NCBI GenBank assembly: GCA_964590255.1 | Contig: CAZPYA010000001.1 | Span: 46,348-110,347, forward strand | Length of the DNA: 64,000 bases | Direction: 5' to 3' | DNA from: JAKIYB01 sp964590255 | GTDB lineage: Bacteria; Armatimonadota; Hebobacteria; CAIYQO01 | Shown: positions 62,916 to 64,000 of the stretch, piece by piece | How positions within the stretch are numbered: the first letter of the stretch is position 1 | Layout: each line of letters begins with the position of its first letter | Notes under the pieces: model-generated | Told to the model about the DNA's origin: nothing | Database searches by the model: none | What the model saw: the letters and a program-made list of their open reading frames with translations, nothing else | Position numbers and translations under genes: made by a program

Positions 62916-62942
62916 CGACAGGCCGGCTATGCCGGCCTGTCG
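62916..62942 (+). terminator. Hairpin terminator after the PASTA gene
   Basis: Perfect 12-bp stem CGACAGGCCGGC-TAT-GCCGGCCTGTCG, then CATTTG. It lies 21 bp past the stop. Confidence 0.65.
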
Positions 62943-63020
62943 CATTTGGTGCCGATTCAATGCCCGTGGCAGCGGGAAGAATAGTACGTCCCCCGTATCA
63001 TCGCACGAGGAATCACCGCC

Positions 63021-63416
63021 ATGTCATACGAACGCTTCACGCTCTCCATGCGGTTGCTCGCCGCGCGGCTCGACACGCTGGGCCGGCGGGCCGCCACGCC
63101 CGAGGGACGCCAGGCGATCGTCGCCCGGCTGGAAGCCGCCATCCGCCGCTCGCATATCGGCGGGGCGCTGCTCGACAAGCTGCGGGTGATGGTCGCCTAC
63201 TTCCGCGACCCGGACGAGCCGATGGCGCCGAAGCTGCTCATCGGCGGCGCGCTGCTCTACTTGATTATCCCAACAGACCTCATTCCCGACTGGCTGCCCG
63301 TCGTCGGCTTCGTGGATGACTTCACCGCCATCTCGTATGTCTGGAATCGTTTGCAGGATATTTTTGTCGAATACGAGAAACGACGTAATGAGCGTCTGGT
63401 AGGCGAGGAGGCGTGA
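63021..63416 (+). CDS. DUF1232 (YkvA-type) membrane protein
   Basis: 131 residues. The DUF1232 core KLLIGGALLYLIIPTDLIPD followed by WLPVVGFVDDFTAI contains the conserved P-x-D-x-I-P-D motif. A basic helical N-terminal part (about 1-60) and charged C-terminal helix flank one membrane segment. Function of the family is unknown. GAGGA precedes the ATG. Its stop overlaps the ATG of the ketosynthase-like gene (TGATG), so the two are translationally coupled. Confidence 0.85.
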   Translation: MSYERFTLSMRLLAARLDTLGRRAATPEGRQAIVARLEAAIRRSHIGGALLDKLRVMVAYFRDPDEPMAPKLLIGGALLYLIIPTDLIPDWLPVVGFVDDFTAISYVWNRLQDIFVEYEKRRNERLVGEEA

Positions 63417-64000
63417 TGGATGAAATCCTGATCACGGGCATCGGGCCGGTATCGGCCATCGGCATTGGCCGCGCGGCGTGGGCGGCCGGCCTGCGGGCCG
63501 GCCACAGCGCCGTCGGGCCGGTGAGCCGCTTTGCCATGGACGCGCCGGCGGGCGAGGTGCGCGGCTTTACGCTGGCGGAGATTCTGCCGAGTATGAAGAC
63601 GTATAACGACCGCGCCTCAGAATTCACCCTCGCCGCCTGCCACCTGGCGCTGCGGGATGCCGGCCTCGTGCCGGCCGATCTCGACCGTTGGCGCGCGGGC
63701 ATCGTGTTGGGCAGCGTCTACGGCTGCCTGCCCACCCTCTACACCTACACCGCCGCGCTGCAGCAGAAGGGCCCGCGCTTCGCCAACCCGCTGCTCTTCA
63801 GCCACACCTACGTCAACACGCCCACCAGCCTGGCCGCCATCGAATACGGGCTGGGCGGCCATCACGGCACCTACGCCGGCCACGACGCCGGCCACCAGGC
63901 GCTGGCGGCCGCGCGCGAGGCGCTGCAACTCGGTCGCGCCGATCTGCTGCTGGTGGTGGGGGTGGTTGTTCTCAGTGAGCCGCTGGCCCGCGCGTCGACG
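63416..64000 (+). CDS. Beta-ketoacyl synthase-like protein lacking the active-site Cys, right edge cut off
   Basis: The frame is open from ATG 63416 to the window end (195 residues). ITGIGPVSAIG opens the thiolase-like fold, and IVLGSVYGCLPT and LLFSHTYVNTPTSLAAIEYG follow the ketosynthase order. Where active ketosynthases have TACASG, this protein reads AGHDAG, so the nucleophilic Cys is replaced (aligned residue His). That is the pattern of chain-length-factor (KS-beta) and other decarboxylating or inactive partners. The visible part ends before the His-His region. It has GAGGAG close to the ATG, which overlaps the stop of the DUF1232 gene. A partner ketosynthase may follow beyond the window. 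Confidence 0.78.
   Translation, partial: MDEILITGIGPVSAIGIGRAAWAAGLRAGHSAVGPVSRFAMDAPAGEVRGFTLAEILPSMKTYNDRASEFTLAACHLALRDAGLVPADLDRWRAGIVLGSVYGCLPTLYTYTAALQQKGPRFANPLLFSHTYVNTPTSLAAIEYGLGGHHGTYAGHDAGHQALAAAREALQLGRADLLLVVGVVVLSEPLARAST

Noticed and set aside
1..64000. tRNA and rRNA genes
   Set aside because: I looked for T-loop (GTTCRANNC) with matching acceptor stems and for conserved rRNA segments, and found only coincidental matches inside coding sequence.

Overview
This 64-kb window is GC-rich, densely coding bacterial DNA. I see no rRNA, tRNA or CRISPR array. The best lineage clue is the pseudopilin at 54487-55581: its N-terminus (GFTLIELLVVIAIIAILAA, then an FPVFAKAREKARQ-type stretch) is typical of Armatimonadota and, less exclusively, of Planctomycetes-like bacteria. 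Many secreted or lipoprotein-type proteins, large carbohydrate-active enzymes and several families of GC-rich intergenic palindromes fit that. The assignment to Armatimonadota is inference; only rpoD and the pseudopilin are phylogenetically informative here.

Layout. 0-9.8 kb: a cut-off membrane protein, a 162-bp palindromic MITE-like element, a lipoprotein, a beta-CASP metallo-hydrolase, an undescribed membrane protein, DUF1905 and SMI1/KNR4-like small proteins, a Cys-rich membrane protein, the primary sigma factor rpoD, a secreted stalk-domain protein and an alpha/beta hydrolase. 9.9-18.5 kb: an O-antigen ligase-like/TPR polymerase, an Ig-like/TolB-propeller lipoprotein, a DUF5693 membrane protein and a DUF58 protein. 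18.5-30.6 kb: a sulfatase, a repetitive exported protein, a TPR protein, and a divergent pair of very large secreted proteins (heparinase/rhamnogalacturonan-lyase-like, and a putative glycosidase carrying a duplicated accessory module). 30.8-32.6 kb: a markedly AT-rich island with two genes, a NYN/PIN-like nuclease and a C39/papain-like cysteine peptidase. 33.9-47.6 kb: GH2 and GH42 beta-galactosidases, a nitrilase, a tandem array of three related membrane proteins of unknown function (the third broken by a single in-frame TAG), an amidotransferase-fold/PHP-like secreted protein and a GHL10-type glycosidase. 48-56.5 kb, mostly minus strand: an ankyrin-PAS protein, a mosaic TPR/NHL secreted protein, a URO-D-like protein, a pseudopilin fused to a discoidin-like domain, and a LOG-like protein. 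56.6-64 kb: a protein with 20 EF-hand loops, a NifU-C protein, a GT4 glycosyltransferase with a six-hairpin-like partner, a PASTA membrane protein, a DUF1232 protein and the start of a ketosynthase-like protein that lacks the usual active-site cysteine.

How the genes work together. The 18-47 kb stretch looks like a polysaccharide or galactoside scavenging neighbourhood: desulfation, eliminative or hydrolytic cleavage by exported enzymes, and release of galactose by two unrelated beta-galactosidases. No transporter or TonB/SusCD pair is present, so it is not a canonical PUL. Intergenic spaces are repeatedly occupied by four dispersed repeat families (called A, B, C and D below), some of which are near-identical at sites tens of kb apart.

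The most interesting items for follow-up are the AT-rich NYN + C39-like pair with a hairpin/U-run leader, the three-gene MGEEVDLRE membrane family with its internal TAG, the pseudopilin-discoidin fusion with a near-perfect promoter, and the composite inverted repeats.
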